Shown here one piece after another: positions 54,152-63,276 of a stretch of DNA of 64,000 nt (position 1 is the stretch's first letter; every line of letters starts with the position of its first letter). The notes under the pieces were generated by a model, which saw only the letters and a program-made list of their open reading frames with translations, was not told the origin of the DNA and did no database searches. The DNA comes from Pseudoalteromonas sp. S16_S37. GTDB taxonomy: Bacteria > Pseudomonadota > Gammaproteobacteria > Enterobacterales > Alteromonadaceae. Position numbers and translations under genes: made by a program. Location: positions 1-64,000 of the forward strand of contig NZ_JAAUWV010000021.1 of assembly GCF_014694405.1 (NCBI RefSeq), written 5' to 3'.

Positions 54152-54352
54152 GTAACATGCAGCCTAGATGAAACGTAAAAATATTGAGTCATTTGTTGCA
54201 TAATCCCAATAAATGAAATGAAACCCAGCCGCTATCAAAATTAAATTTTTCTCTGCTTCATTAGCTTAACGGCATTTCACAAAGTGATAACAACGCCATT
54301 TTTTTTGCTGCTCTAAACTTAAGGTAAGCGGTAGCAATAACTAGGTGGACTT

Positions 54353-56500
54353 ATGAAAAAGTACTTAATATGGCTTGGATCATTAAGTGTTTTATTAGTC
54401 TCTGTAACGGGAGGGCTGATCCTGTGGTCGCAACTGGCTGAAGATGAGTTTGCCTATCGACAAGTGCAAACCATTGCCCCTAGAACAGATAACTCACTAC
54501 TTGATTTTTATCCACATATTTCCAAAGTACAACGCCCAGAAGAGACCTTTTCATTTCCCATAGACATTGGCCAAATTGGCCCAACACACAGCCTGTATTC
54601 AGGCCCAAATCAATATCCATTCTTTTGCATGACGCTCGATTCAGGGCTTGGGCAGCCTCAATTAGATAACCAATTGGGCCATGGCGTTGCCGTGTATGAT
54701 CAAGATAATAAGGTGATCGGGTACAGCAAAGACTGTGGCGTAAAGACCAAGCTTGAATATTACACCATCGACAATAATCTTGACCCCAAACCACTGACCC
54801 TTAGCCAAGCGAAAACCTTCTCAGGTCCCCTATTCAGAGTTGAAAGAGGCTCAATAAATCGCTTTATCTATACATTGGTCATGCCCATATCTAATCAAGA
54901 AGTTGGCGATAGAAAAGCGCAATCACAATGGAATAAACGACTTATTTATCAGTTTAATGGTGGCTCAGGAATTGGCTATAGACAGGGTCGCCAAAATGCT
55001 TGGAAAGTGATGCAAAGACAAGCAAACCAGCTACTTGATGGGTATGCAGTGATAAGCTCAAGTGGCAATAAAACCAGCTACACCTATAACATGCTGCTGG
55101 CAGAAGACACCGCACGGCGGGTGAAAAAGCAGTTTACTAGTTTATATGGTGAACCACTTTATACGGTAGGCATTGGTGGCTCAGGGGGTGGCTTAGCCCA
55201 GTATCTTATCGCACAAAATAGTACGGGTATTTTAGATGGCCTTATTCCGCTATACAGTTACCCCGATATGATCACACAAACCACTTATGCCTTAGATTGT
55301 GACTTGCTCAATAACTATTTCACATTCAGAGCAGACAACCGCAAAGCATGGCGAGATTGGGAGCGGCGAAGACTCATCGAAGGCATGAATGCCATCAACG
55401 ACTTCCCGCAACGCGCAGGTTTTTTGCAACCACTCAATCAGCTGATGGCTGGATTTGTGCCATCATTTCCTGATGGCAACAGTGAGTGTATCAATGGCTA
55501 TTTTGGACTCTCCGCTTTTATCAATAACCCTAAACAAGGGTTTTTAAGACAGTTTTTTGCAAAACCCGTCGTGGAGCAAACTAATTGGAGTTACTGGCAA
55601 GATATGCAGCATGTGTTTGGTACAGATGAACAAGGCTTTGGCCGCAGCACATGGGATAACGTGGGAGTGCAATACGGCTTAAATGCGCTTATTGATGGCA
55701 AAATCACCTTTGATGAATTTATTGACATCAACACCCATATCGGCGCTTGGAAAGCGCAAAAAGAGATGCATCAAGAGCATATAGTTACCCCCTTTGGCAC
55801 GCAGATCCCGCTTTGGTTATCTTTATGGGGCAGCGATAACATTACCGAGACAGAGCAATCAGCGGCGCCAAGGCACCATGGAGATTTACAAGCGATGGAG
55901 GCGGCTTATCGCTCTGGACAAGTATTTATCGGTAAAGTCGATTTGCCCATTATCGACGCTCGTCACTACCTAGAAAACGAATTAGATATGCATCATATGT
56001 CTGCTTCATTCTACAGCCGTTTGCGCATCAATAAAGCCAATGGTCATAGTAACAACCATGTTATTTGGGTAGCCCATAAAGATCATGACCCAACCTCACA
56101 AGCGTTTGCGATGATGGATCAATGGCTGTTAAACATCAAAGATCGCTCCCCTATGGGAATACAAGCCGCTAAACCTTCCCGCTTAAAAGATACTTGCTTT
56201 AACGAAGATGGCAGTGTCTATGCAGCAGGGGAGAATGTATTTGATGGTCAATGGAATAACAAACCAGAGGGCGCATGTCAGTCACGTTTTCCGATGTACA
56301 GCACCAGCCGAATTGAAGCGGGCGCCCCTTGGGCTGGCGATTTATTCAAATGCGCTTTAATGGACGTCGACACGGCCGTGCAACAAGGTCTTTATGGAGA
56401 TAAAGTAGCACCCGACGATATTGCTGCTTTAAAACGCATATTTCCACACGGCGTATGTGATTACAGCAAACCCGATGTGGGCCGACCAACTAATATTTAA
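54353..56500 (+). CDS. DUF6351-family alpha/beta-hydrolase-like protein
   Basis: A 715-residue protein with an N-terminal membrane anchor or signal (about 4-25). Segments YQFNGGSGIGYRQG, LLDGYAVISSS, YTVGIGGSGGGLAQYLIAQN (nucleophile-elbow-like, Ser in GGSGGG) and GLIPLYSYPDMITQT are the hallmarks of DUF6351 as I recall it. The fold suggests an esterase or hydrolase acting outside the cytoplasm; the substrate is unknown. It starts a group of small genes that continues to 57170. Confidence 0.75.
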   Translation: MKKYLIWLGSLSVLLVSVTGGLILWSQLAEDEFAYRQVQTIAPRTDNSLLDFYPHISKVQRPEETFSFPIDIGQIGPTHSLYSGPNQYPFFCMTLDSGLGQPQLDNQLGHGVAVYDQDNKVIGYSKDCGVKTKLEYYTIDNNLDPKPLTLSQAKTFSGPLFRVERGSINRFIYTLVMPISNQEVGDRKAQSQWNKRLIYQFNGGSGIGYRQGRQNAWKVMQRQANQLLDGYAVISSSGNKTSYTYNMLLAEDTARRVKKQFTSLYGEPLYTVGIGGSGGGLAQYLIAQNSTGILDGLIPLYSYPDMITQTTYALDCDLLNNYFTFRADNRKAWRDWERRRLIEGMNAINDFPQRAGFLQPLNQLMAGFVPSFPDGNSECINGYFGLSAFINNPKQGFLRQFFAKPVVEQTNWSYWQDMQHVFGTDEQGFGRSTWDNVGVQYGLNALIDGKITFDEFIDINTHIGAWKAQKEMHQEHIVTPFGTQIPLWLSLWGSDNITETEQSAAPRHHGDLQAMEAAYRSGQVFIGKVDLPIIDARHYLENELDMHHMSASFYSRLRINKANGHSNNHVIWVAHKDHDPTSQAFAMMDQWLLNIKDRSPMGIQAAKPSRLKDTCFNEDGSVYAAGENVFDGQWNNKPEGACQSRFPMYSTSRIEAGAPWAGDLFKCALMDVDTAVQQGLYGDKVAPDDIAALKRIFPHGVCDYSKPDVGRPTNI

Positions 56501-56562
56501 TTATTTGAAGTTAGTTGTTATTTACTGTATTTTTCGGGTTCAGTTTACTGCTTGGAGTTTTT

Positions 56563-56898
56563 ATGGAACCATTATTTTCGTACGGAACACTGCAACAAAC
56601 GCAAGTACAGTTGGATACCTTCGGCCGTGAGTTAGACGGTTATAAAGACACACTGATAGGCTATACCCTTGGAGAAGTAACCATTACAGATCCTAAAGTT
56701 ATTGCCAGCAGTGGTAAAAGCGTACACCCAATTTTAGTACACACAGGTTCTTCTACAGACCGTGTTGACGGTACGGTATTTTTACTTACCGACGATGAAC
56801 TAACCCAAGCCGATAACTATGAAGTAGATGAATATGTGCGCGTACAAGCACATCTTGTTTCAGGTAAAAGGTGTTGGATTTACGCCGCTGGTAAATAA
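56563..56898 (+). CDS. Gamma-glutamylcyclotransferase-like (AIG2 family) protein
   Basis: A 111-residue protein starting at the ATG at 56563 with GGAG before it. LFSYGTLQQTQVQLDTFGR is the signature loop of the gamma-glutamylcyclotransferase fold (Y-GTLR-like), and DGTVFLLTDDELTQADNYE includes the conserved acidic residue that acts as general base in active members. Substrate unknown; many are annotated only by fold. It overlaps the next gene by 1 base (ATG over TAA). Confidence 0.85.
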   Translation: MEPLFSYGTLQQTQVQLDTFGRELDGYKDTLIGYTLGEVTITDPKVIASSGKSVHPILVHTGSSTDRVDGTVFLLTDDELTQADNYEVDEYVRVQAHLVSGKRCWIYAAGK

Positions 56899-57170
56899 TG
56901 ACAAAAACTGAAAAGCGCCTAGAAAAACAACTGATAGAGCTGCTTACCCAAGCCTGCGAGCAGCTCAAAGACGATATTTCACACTTTTTATATCTCAGCC
57001 ATCGTGCATCGTTAAAAAAACTACAGCAAACTTTGATTGTAGAGCTGTTTTGTAGCCAAACCTTAACAGCCAGTGAGCTGGCTATCGCCTCCTCAACTCT
57101 CAATGTTTATTTGGCCAAGCTAAGTTGCACAATTAAACCCTCCAATATCAAAGTCACACTGTTACCTTAA
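56898..57170 (+). CDS. Small unknown helical protein
   Basis: Not recognised. A 90-residue basic protein with predicted helices and a non-membrane pattern; its ATG overlaps the stop of the cyclotransferase-like gene, so translation is coupled. No motif or signal peptide was seen. The coupling is the main support for a real gene. Confidence 0.55.
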   Translation: MTKTEKRLEKQLIELLTQACEQLKDDISHFLYLSHRASLKKLQQTLIVELFCSQTLTASELAIASSTLNVYLAKLSCTIKPSNIKVTLLP

Positions 57171-57283
57171 CAAAAAGTTTAACACCTGTAATAAGTTGTT
57201 AAAGTTTGTATTCTGGCATTTCAAACGCTGTGTACCTAAAGTATGATCCGCTCATTTTATAAACTCCTGTAAGGAAGTTGGAT

Positions 57284-58060
57284 ATGCCCCAGTTAAAAAT
57301 GAGCGCAATTGCACTGTGCTGCCTACTTGCCAGTGCCTGCACTTCAGATACAAACTCAGACTTAATTAAAACAGAAGCTATTTGGTCAGACGTATTGGTT
57401 AAATCAGATGGCAATGGCGCTAAGGTTATTGCTGAGCTTAATGTGAGCAAAAGAAATGGCAACAACATTAATCTGGTGAACGGCGATACCTTATCAGTAA
57501 CTGCCACAAATGCTGCTATTTCAGCAGATATGACCAAGAATATGACTAAGGACGACAAGCTTTTTGATATCGATTACCGAGCAGAGTTTCCTTACCATCA
57601 AGCCGACACTCAATATGAAATAAGACTTTACCGTGCTAAAGACAAAGTAACGCTCAGCAGCATGGTAAAACTCCCAGAGCCTGTATCTATCCTTGCACCA
57701 CAGCAAGGGCAGACTTTCTCAGAAGACGAGATTTTAGAGCTGCACTGGGCAAAAGCAACCAAGATTAGAGACGCACAATCACTTAAGATTGTGTTAGACA
57801 GTACCTGTAAAAATGGCAACAAAGAAATCAAATCTTCTTATATATACAGCGATGTAGAAGATGATGGCATGCTAGGCATAGACTTTGAAACCACAAAACT
57901 ATTTAAACAAGAGGGACTTACCAAAAACTTTACTTGTAAAGTATCGTTTAGCTTTGAACGTAAACGCTATGGCACTGTTGATAGCCGATACGCATCAGGC
58001 AGCAGAACATATGCAATACAAACCAAGGTGTTAGATAGCATTAACGTGATTTTAAACTAA
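57284..58060 (+). CDS. Lipoprotein, first of a tandem paralogous pair
   Basis: A 258-residue lipoprotein starting at the ATG at 57284 (AAGGAAG 7 bases upstream). The signal ends in the lipobox LASAC with Cys19. The mature chain is beta-rich, with two conserved Cys (TCKNG and FTCKV). It is clearly paralogous to the next gene: both share LIKTxAIWSD, VIAELNVS, FDIDYRA, TCKNG and FERxRYGT. Function unknown; the first half may be an immunoglobulin-like sandwich. Confidence 0.8.
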   Translation: MPQLKMSAIALCCLLASACTSDTNSDLIKTEAIWSDVLVKSDGNGAKVIAELNVSKRNGNNINLVNGDTLSVTATNAAISADMTKNMTKDDKLFDIDYRAEFPYHQADTQYEIRLYRAKDKVTLSSMVKLPEPVSILAPQQGQTFSEDEILELHWAKATKIRDAQSLKIVLDSTCKNGNKEIKSSYIYSDVEDDGMLGIDFETTKLFKQEGLTKNFTCKVSFSFERKRYGTVDSRYASGSRTYAIQTKVLDSINVILN

Positions 58061-58076
58061 CAATAGCAAAATTCTC

Positions 58077-58097
58077 GGCGGCAAATAGCTTGCCGCC
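58077..58097 (+). terminator. Hairpin between the paralogous lipoprotein genes
   Basis: GGCGGCAA (58077-58084) pairs perfectly with TTGCCGCC (58090-58097) over ATAGC. There is no T-run, so it may be a weak terminator or an mRNA-stabilising element between the two copies. Confidence 0.55.
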
Positions 58098-58165
58098 CAT
58101 AGATTAATAAGTAATACCCAGAGTGACCCATACTCAGCACTCTTCGTACTAAAAGGATTTGTAAT

Positions 58166-58960
58166 ATGACTCGATTTGCAACCGTTAGCCTGTGCTGCGC
58201 ACTTTTGTGTGCGTGCTCTTCAGAAACAACTAATTCTAATTTGATTAAAACCAAGGCCATTTGGTCGGATATTTATGTAACCTCAAACGGCCAAGACAGC
58301 CGCGTAATTGCCGAACTTAACGTAAGCAGCAAAAATGGTAACAACCTCAACTTAGTGGCAGGTGATAAGTTAACCGTTACCGCAACCCAGTATACTGTCG
58401 TTAACGGCACAGATGCAGTAGAAAGTGTTATCACTAAAGATATGCATAAAGACATCGATATCTTCGACATTGATTACCGCGCAACCTTGCCCTTTAACCA
58501 AGAAGATACCAAGTATGAGATACAGTTTTACCGTGCCGATGATAAAGAAACACTCACAAGTACTGTGACGCTGCCACAACCTATGGTGATCACAAGCCCC
58601 CAACAAGGGCAAGTATTCCCAGTAGATGAAGTATTAGAGCTCAGCTGGGAGCAAGCAGCGGTATTAAAAGGGCATCAGCCATTGCATATTTACCTAGAAA
58701 GTAGCTGTAAAAATGGTAGTAAAGAGATCACCAATACATATGTATTTAACGATGTAGAAGACAATGGTCAAAAGAATATTGATTTCAACAGCATCAATAT
58801 TTTTAAAAACGACGAGCTCAATAGCAACTTTACTTGCAAAGTTAAATTTGAGTTTGAACGCAGACGCTATGGAACGGCCGACAGCAAATATGCAGCGGGC
58901 AGCAGAGCATATGCTAAAACCCATGCAACACTTGAAAATATCCAAATCACCCTAAAATAA
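58166..58960 (+). CDS. Lipoprotein, second of a tandem paralogous pair
   Basis: A 264-residue lipoprotein with AAAGGA before the ATG and lipobox LLCAC (Cys17). It aligns along its whole length with the preceding lipoprotein, for example AIWSDIYVTSNG against AIWSDVLVKSDG and FERRRYGTADSKYAAGSRAY against FERKRYGTVDSRYASGSRTY. Differences concentrate in the first third and just before the second Cys. This is a local gene duplication with divergence. Function unknown. Confidence 0.8.
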   Translation: MTRFATVSLCCALLCACSSETTNSNLIKTKAIWSDIYVTSNGQDSRVIAELNVSSKNGNNLNLVAGDKLTVTATQYTVVNGTDAVESVITKDMHKDIDIFDIDYRATLPFNQEDTKYEIQFYRADDKETLTSTVTLPQPMVITSPQQGQVFPVDEVLELSWEQAAVLKGHQPLHIYLESSCKNGSKEITNTYVFNDVEDNGQKNIDFNSINIFKNDELNSNFTCKVKFEFERRRYGTADSKYAAGSRAYAKTHATLENIQITLK

Positions 58961-59004
58961 CCTTACGCTTTATAGAAGTGTCACTCGTTTAACAAGGTGA
59001 GGTT

Positions 59005-59099
59005 CTGAAACAAGTTCAGAATGACGAAACAAGTTCAGAATGACGAAACAAGTTCAGAATGACGAAATAAAGTTAGAGTGACGAAATAAGTTCACAATG
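59005..59099. repeat. Five tandem copies of a 19-base unit
   Basis: Unit ACGAAACAAGTTCAGAATG starts at 59005 (degenerate first bases), 59024, 59043, 59062 and 59081. Copies 2 and 3 are identical; copies 4 and 5 have drifted (ACGAAATAAAGTTAGAGTG, ACGAAATAAGTTCACAATG). The copies are directly adjacent with no spacers. Non-coding. Confidence 0.9.
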
Positions 59100-59110
59100 A
59101 CAAGAGTCAT

Positions 59111-59204
59111 TAGGAAGATAACGGCGCCCAACCAGCTGTCGTCTTCCTAACCAAGGTCAGGAACTCTTACACTCCACTCATTGTCTTCCTGACGAAGGTC
59201 AGGA
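59111..59204. repeat. Inverted and direct repeats around TCTTCCTGAC
   Basis: TAGGAAGA (59111-59118) pairs with TCTTCCTA (59142-59149). A 22-base direct repeat GTCTTCCTRACSAAGGTCAGGA occurs at 59141-59162 and 59183-59204 with two differences; the second copy holds the hairpin TCCTGAC-GAAG-GTCAGGA (59187-59204). It looks like a small dispersed intergenic repeat family. No gene was seen in 58961-59438 otherwise; the DNA after 59220 is AT-rich and should hold the promoter of the kinase fusion. Confidence 0.75.
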
Positions 59205-59438
59205 TCACCATAACGAATAGCACTAACACTTTCCACTTGCCGTCCCAAAATTTAATAAAAAAATAATTTAAGTTCCCTAAACTGTAACCGATAAGGTAGG
59301 CTATAATCTGATGTTAATGGCAAGTACACGGAAGAGCGAAATTACTTGTCTTAAAAAACAATAATTAAAATTCAAATGTAACTAGGACGTTAATTCAAAG
59401 GAACTAGTTACAATAATAATGATTGGAATAATCTAGCT

Positions 59439-62400
59439 ATGTCGCTCACTCAGTTTTCAGATGCATTTATCTCAAGCAGCTTTAACTCTGAACACTACGA
59501 ACTGCTTCACAAAATAGGCGAAGGTGGTTTTGGTAAGGTTTTTAAAGCAAAACACAAAAACACCAACCAATTGGTGGCAATAAAATTTCTCGCCATCGAA
59601 CCGCACTGCGAAGAACAAAAAAAGCAACGCTATATTGAACGCTTTAAACGCGAAACAGAACTTAGCAGCCAGCTACAACACCCACACATTGTGCGCTTGC
59701 TTGATAGAGGTCAGGTTAACGACAGTATTCTTTACGGTGTATTTGAGTATGTTGAAGGTGTAACCCTTCGCGAATACCTGACCACTGAACATGCTTTAGA
59801 CTCTGTTACAGCGACCGATGTGATGCTGCAAGTACTTGATGCGCTTATTCATGCACACAGTAAAGGCATAATACATCGCGATATAAAGCCCGCTAACATT
59901 ATGCTCAGCAAAATGGGCGCTAAAACCTACGCAAAAATTTTGGACTTTGGTATTGGTACGCTGGCTCATGATACCCGCGCACTCGACTATCACACCCTCA
60001 CATTAACCCAAGAGACTTTGGGCACCCCATCGTACAGTGCCCCTGAACAACTGCGCGGCGAACCGGCATCAGCTAAGTCTGATCTTTATGTATGGGGCTT
60101 AGTGTATTTAGAGTGCTTAACAGGCTTACCGGCGGTGACGGGTAACAGCATTGCGTCGATTTATCATAAACAATTGAGCGATGTACACATTCCTATCCCT
60201 AGTGCATTACTGGGCCACCCAATTGCAGAGTTGCTACGTCGAGTATTACATAAAAATGCCACCGAGCGCGTGGTAACCGGCGCTGAAGTGTACTCAGAGC
60301 TTTCGACCATTAATGTATCAAACCTTGTCGGCGTACTTGCTGACGCCAGTGCCAGACATGGCTTTGATGATACCACCGTGATGATCCGCGATGACGATCC
60401 TAATCATCGTGCAATTGCTGACTACACCGCGCTCACCGAACGTAAACAGCTGACCGTGTTAGCAGTTAGGTTAAGCGTTAAAGCGTTGAACAATAATGAG
60501 AAAGACTATGACGTAATTGATACGGTTTATAAGTCTCAACGTAACCACCTCATTGATATTGCCACCCGTTATGGCGCGTATCATGTGGGTAACTTAGCGG
60601 ATACCTGTTTATTTTATTTTGGTTACCCGATTGCCAGTGATAATGACACGCGCTTGTGCGCACGTACTGCCCTTGAAATGGTTGGCGAATTAACCAAACG
60701 TAATGCACTGATGCAAGAGGCACACGGTGTTGCTATCAATGCCCATGTGGGTATTCACACAGGTGTGTTTATTACTTATGCCAACGCAGTGCCTGAAGGG
60801 CACAACGCCAACATTGCGATTGCACTGTCTCGTGAGGCAGGTGAAAAGCAGATATTATGCACCTTTGAATCGCGTTCGATTTTAGATGCTTATTCTGAGT
60901 TCAAAACCTACGGGCAAGTTCAGCTTGGGCCGATTTTTGAACCCGTTACCATTTTTAATCTGATGGGTGAGCGCCGTGTTGAAGCCTTTGGCTTTATGCG
61001 GGGCACTCGAAATCACCATGAACTCATTGGCCGCCACGCGGAGCTTGAACAAACGCTGTCTATTTTTAACGCGCACAATGAGCAAACGCGCATGGCCCAT
61101 ATTCATGGTGAAGCGGGCATTGGTAAATCGCGCTTGTTGCAAGAAATAAGAGCCAATGCCCCACAATATCAGCACTTGGTAGCGCAATGTTTACCTGAGC
61201 ACCAAAACAATGCGCTCTACCCTATTTTAACTTTGATTAGATACCTTTATAACACACCAAATTTAGACGTTGATTCGGCATCTACACTCTTTAGCAAACT
61301 ACTTGAAACGCAAAATAGTGAGCTCAACATTGTGCAAACCTTGCCAATTTTATTGGTGTGGCTAAACATTGATTTAGGCGATAAGTTACAGCCTTCAGCG
61401 CTTGCCCCTGATGCCCAAAAGGAGCTGCTGTTTGAAAGCCTAAGCGCATTGCTACTTTCGAGCCAATATAATCTTAACGATTTTAAATTATATATTGTTG
61501 AAGATATACACTGGGCAGACAGCTCTACGTTAGAGTTTTTGCATCATTTTGCGCAAAAACTCACTCAGGGCCATGTGCTACTGAGTACTTCTCGTCAAAA
61601 TATACCAAGTCAGCTACACGACTTAACGCTGCTTGACATCAACCTGAAAAAGCTCACAGAGCAAGCCACCGAAGACTTTATTGTTAAGCTATTTGATGGT
61701 CGCAATGTTGCCCGTAATGTACTTGATGTTTTAGTGAGCCGCACCGATGGGATTCCACTGTTTATAGAAGAGCTAGTCGGCATGCTAAAACAAAAAGGGC
61801 TCGTTGCTGACAGCGCTAACAATATCGACTTTGTAAACCCAGACAAACTCGACCAAGTGCCCACCAGCTTACGCGAGTCGCTACAACAAAAGCTCGACAG
61901 CCTGCAATTTGCCAAAGAAACCGCCCAGCTCGCCGCCACCATCGGCCGTGAATTTGAATACGACCTACTGGTCGCCGCTTCACCGTTAAGCGAAAACCAA
62001 ATTCAAAACGACTTAAAAGAACTGATGGAAAACGACTTAATCATTCACCAACGCCGAGTTGATAACGACAGTTATATCTTTAAACACGCACTGGTCAGAG
62101 ATGCGGCGTATGAGAGTATGGACAATAAATTAAGAGTCAACATGCACATAACTATTGCTGATGTGCTTGGAAATCTACCACCCAATTATGATCTCACATT
62201 ACAAAAAGCCAGACATTTATTAAATGGTGAGCTTGTGCCTGAAGCGTTTTTTGAACTAGTAATACTAGGAGAAGGAAATTTAGCGATTGGATTGTATCCT
62301 AGGGCTGAGCTAGCATTTGATCATGCTGAATCAGTAGCTGAACAATATCAAGATATCAAAATACCTGAGCAACATTTACTAAGCCTAGAATTAGGCTTAG

Positions 62401-63275
62401 CAAATTTATGTTTAGCAACTAAAGGTTATGGAGCTAAAGAAGTACAGAAACGTTATTTAAAAGCTAGGGAGCTAGCTCAAAATAGCGACAATATGCCTGA
62501 ATTAGCTCGGACGTTATGGGGGATTGGTGTTTTTTATATGGTTACAGGTGACTTTCAGGAGAGTATAAATACAGCAAAGCAGGCTATCCATAACCTAGAA
62601 AAAATTGAAACCGTTGATTGTATTGCTTTAAACGCTTTAATTGCAGGCTCAAAACTTTGGCTTGGAGATTATTGTTCTGCAGAAGCTATATACCAAAGTT
62701 CATATAAACAATTTAACAAAGCAGACGATTCCAAATTCAATAACAAGTACTCGTACAATATTGGTGTAGCTGAAATTAGCTACTATGCATTGTGCTGTAT
62801 GGCACAGGGTAATAGCGAAAAAGCACTATCCCTCTCTTCAGAAGCGATAACAATTGCAAAAGAAATATCCAACCCTTTTTCTATATCACATGCGCTAGCT
62901 CGCGGAGCTTTGCTCCAAATACTAAATAATGACTTTGAACAAGCCTTGTGTTTGGCTAACGAGGGCCTTTCTGTTGCCGAAGAAAGTAATGTTTATCTTT
63001 GGGGCATCGTTGCAAAAATAATCCAACAATATAGCCTAGTTTGCCTAGGAGCTGTATCAGATACGATTGAAATGGAATTAGCAATTGAGAAATATCAGCT
63101 GTCCGGTGCTTTGGCGAACCTGCCCCTATATTACTTTTTACTATCAAAGGCTTACTCAAAGGTAAGTGAGCAAGAGAAATCCGTATATTACCGAAATAGA
63201 GCTTCAGAACTCAGTAGACAAACTGGAGAAGTTTTTATGTTGGAACACAATTCAGCAACTAACGAATGGATTTAA
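59439..63275 (+). CDS. Ser/Thr kinase - degenerate cyclase - ATPase - helical repeat fusion
   Basis: A 1278-residue signalling protein. Residues about 18-285 form a protein kinase: glycine loop GEGGFGKVF, catalytic Asp148 in HRDIKPANIM, LDFGIG, and GTPSYSAPEQLRG. Residues about 330-500 resemble a class III nucleotide cyclase (FYFGYPIASDNDTRLCARTAL), but the first metal-binding Asp is missing (LTVLAVRLS) and GDG reads ADT, so it is probably inactive. A STAND/AAA-type ATPase follows: Walker A GEAGIGKSRLL with Lys563 and Walker B VEDIHWADSS. The last 400 residues are helical repeats of TPR kind. The layout resembles the kinase/cyclase fusions reported in some TOMM (azole-peptide) loci. The coding DNA becomes visibly more AT-rich after about 62110. 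Confidence 0.88.
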   Translation: MSLTQFSDAFISSSFNSEHYELLHKIGEGGFGKVFKAKHKNTNQLVAIKFLAIEPHCEEQKKQRYIERFKRETELSSQLQHPHIVRLLDRGQVNDSILYGVFEYVEGVTLREYLTTEHALDSVTATDVMLQVLDALIHAHSKGIIHRDIKPANIMLSKMGAKTYAKILDFGIGTLAHDTRALDYHTLTLTQETLGTPSYSAPEQLRGEPASAKSDLYVWGLVYLECLTGLPAVTGNSIASIYHKQLSDVHIPIPSALLGHPIAELLRRVLHKNATERVVTGAEVYSELSTINVSNLVGVLADASARHGFDDTTVMIRDDDPNHRAIADYTALTERKQLTVLAVRLSVKALNNNEKDYDVIDTVYKSQRNHLIDIATRYGAYHVGNLADTCLFYFGYPIASDNDTRLCARTALEMVGELTKRNALMQEAHGVAINAHVGIHTGVFITYANAVPEGHNANIAIALSREAGEKQILCTFESRSILDAYSEFKTYGQVQLGPIFEPVTIFNLMGERRVEAFGFMRGTRNHHELIGRHAELEQTLSIFNAHNEQTRMAHIHGEAGIGKSRLLQEIRANAPQYQHLVAQCLPEHQNNALYPILTLIRYLYNTPNLDVDSASTLFSKLLETQNSELNIVQTLPILLVWLNIDLGDKLQPSALAPDAQKELLFESLSALLLSSQYNLNDFKLYIVEDIHWADSSTLEFLHHFAQKLTQGHVLLSTSRQNIPSQLHDLTLLDINLKKLTEQATEDFIVKLFDGRNVARNVLDVLVSRTDGIPLFIEELVGMLKQKGLVADSANNIDFVNPDKLDQVPTSLRESLQQKLDSLQFAKETAQLAATIGREFEYDLLVAASPLSENQIQNDLKELMENDLIIHQRRVDNDSYIFKHALVRDAAYESMDNKLRVNMHITIADVLGNLPPNYDLTLQKARHLLNGELVPEAFFELVILGEGNLAIGLYPRAELAFDHAESVAEQYQDIKIPEQHLLSLELGLANLCLATKGYGAKEVQKRYLKARELAQNSDNMPELARTLWGIGVFYMVTGDFQESINTAKQAIHNLEKIETVDCIALNALIAGSKLWLGDYCSAEAIYQSSYKQFNKADDSKFNNKYSYNIGVAEISYYALCCMAQGNSEKALSLSSEAITIAKEISNPFSISHALARGALLQILNNDFEQALCLANEGLSVAEESNVYLWGIVAKIIQQYSLVCLGAVSDTIEMELAIEKYQLSGALANLPLYYFLLSKAYSKVSEQEKSVYYRNRASELSRQTGEVFMLEHNSATNEWI

Positions 63276-63276
63276 C

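Noticed and set aside
59005..59099. Possible CRISPR array
   Set aside because: The 19-base units touch each other with no spacers, and no cas genes are present.
59439..63275. Functional adenylate cyclase domain
   Set aside because: The first metal-binding Asp is absent and the GDG motif reads ADT, so only a cyclase-like fold is claimed.
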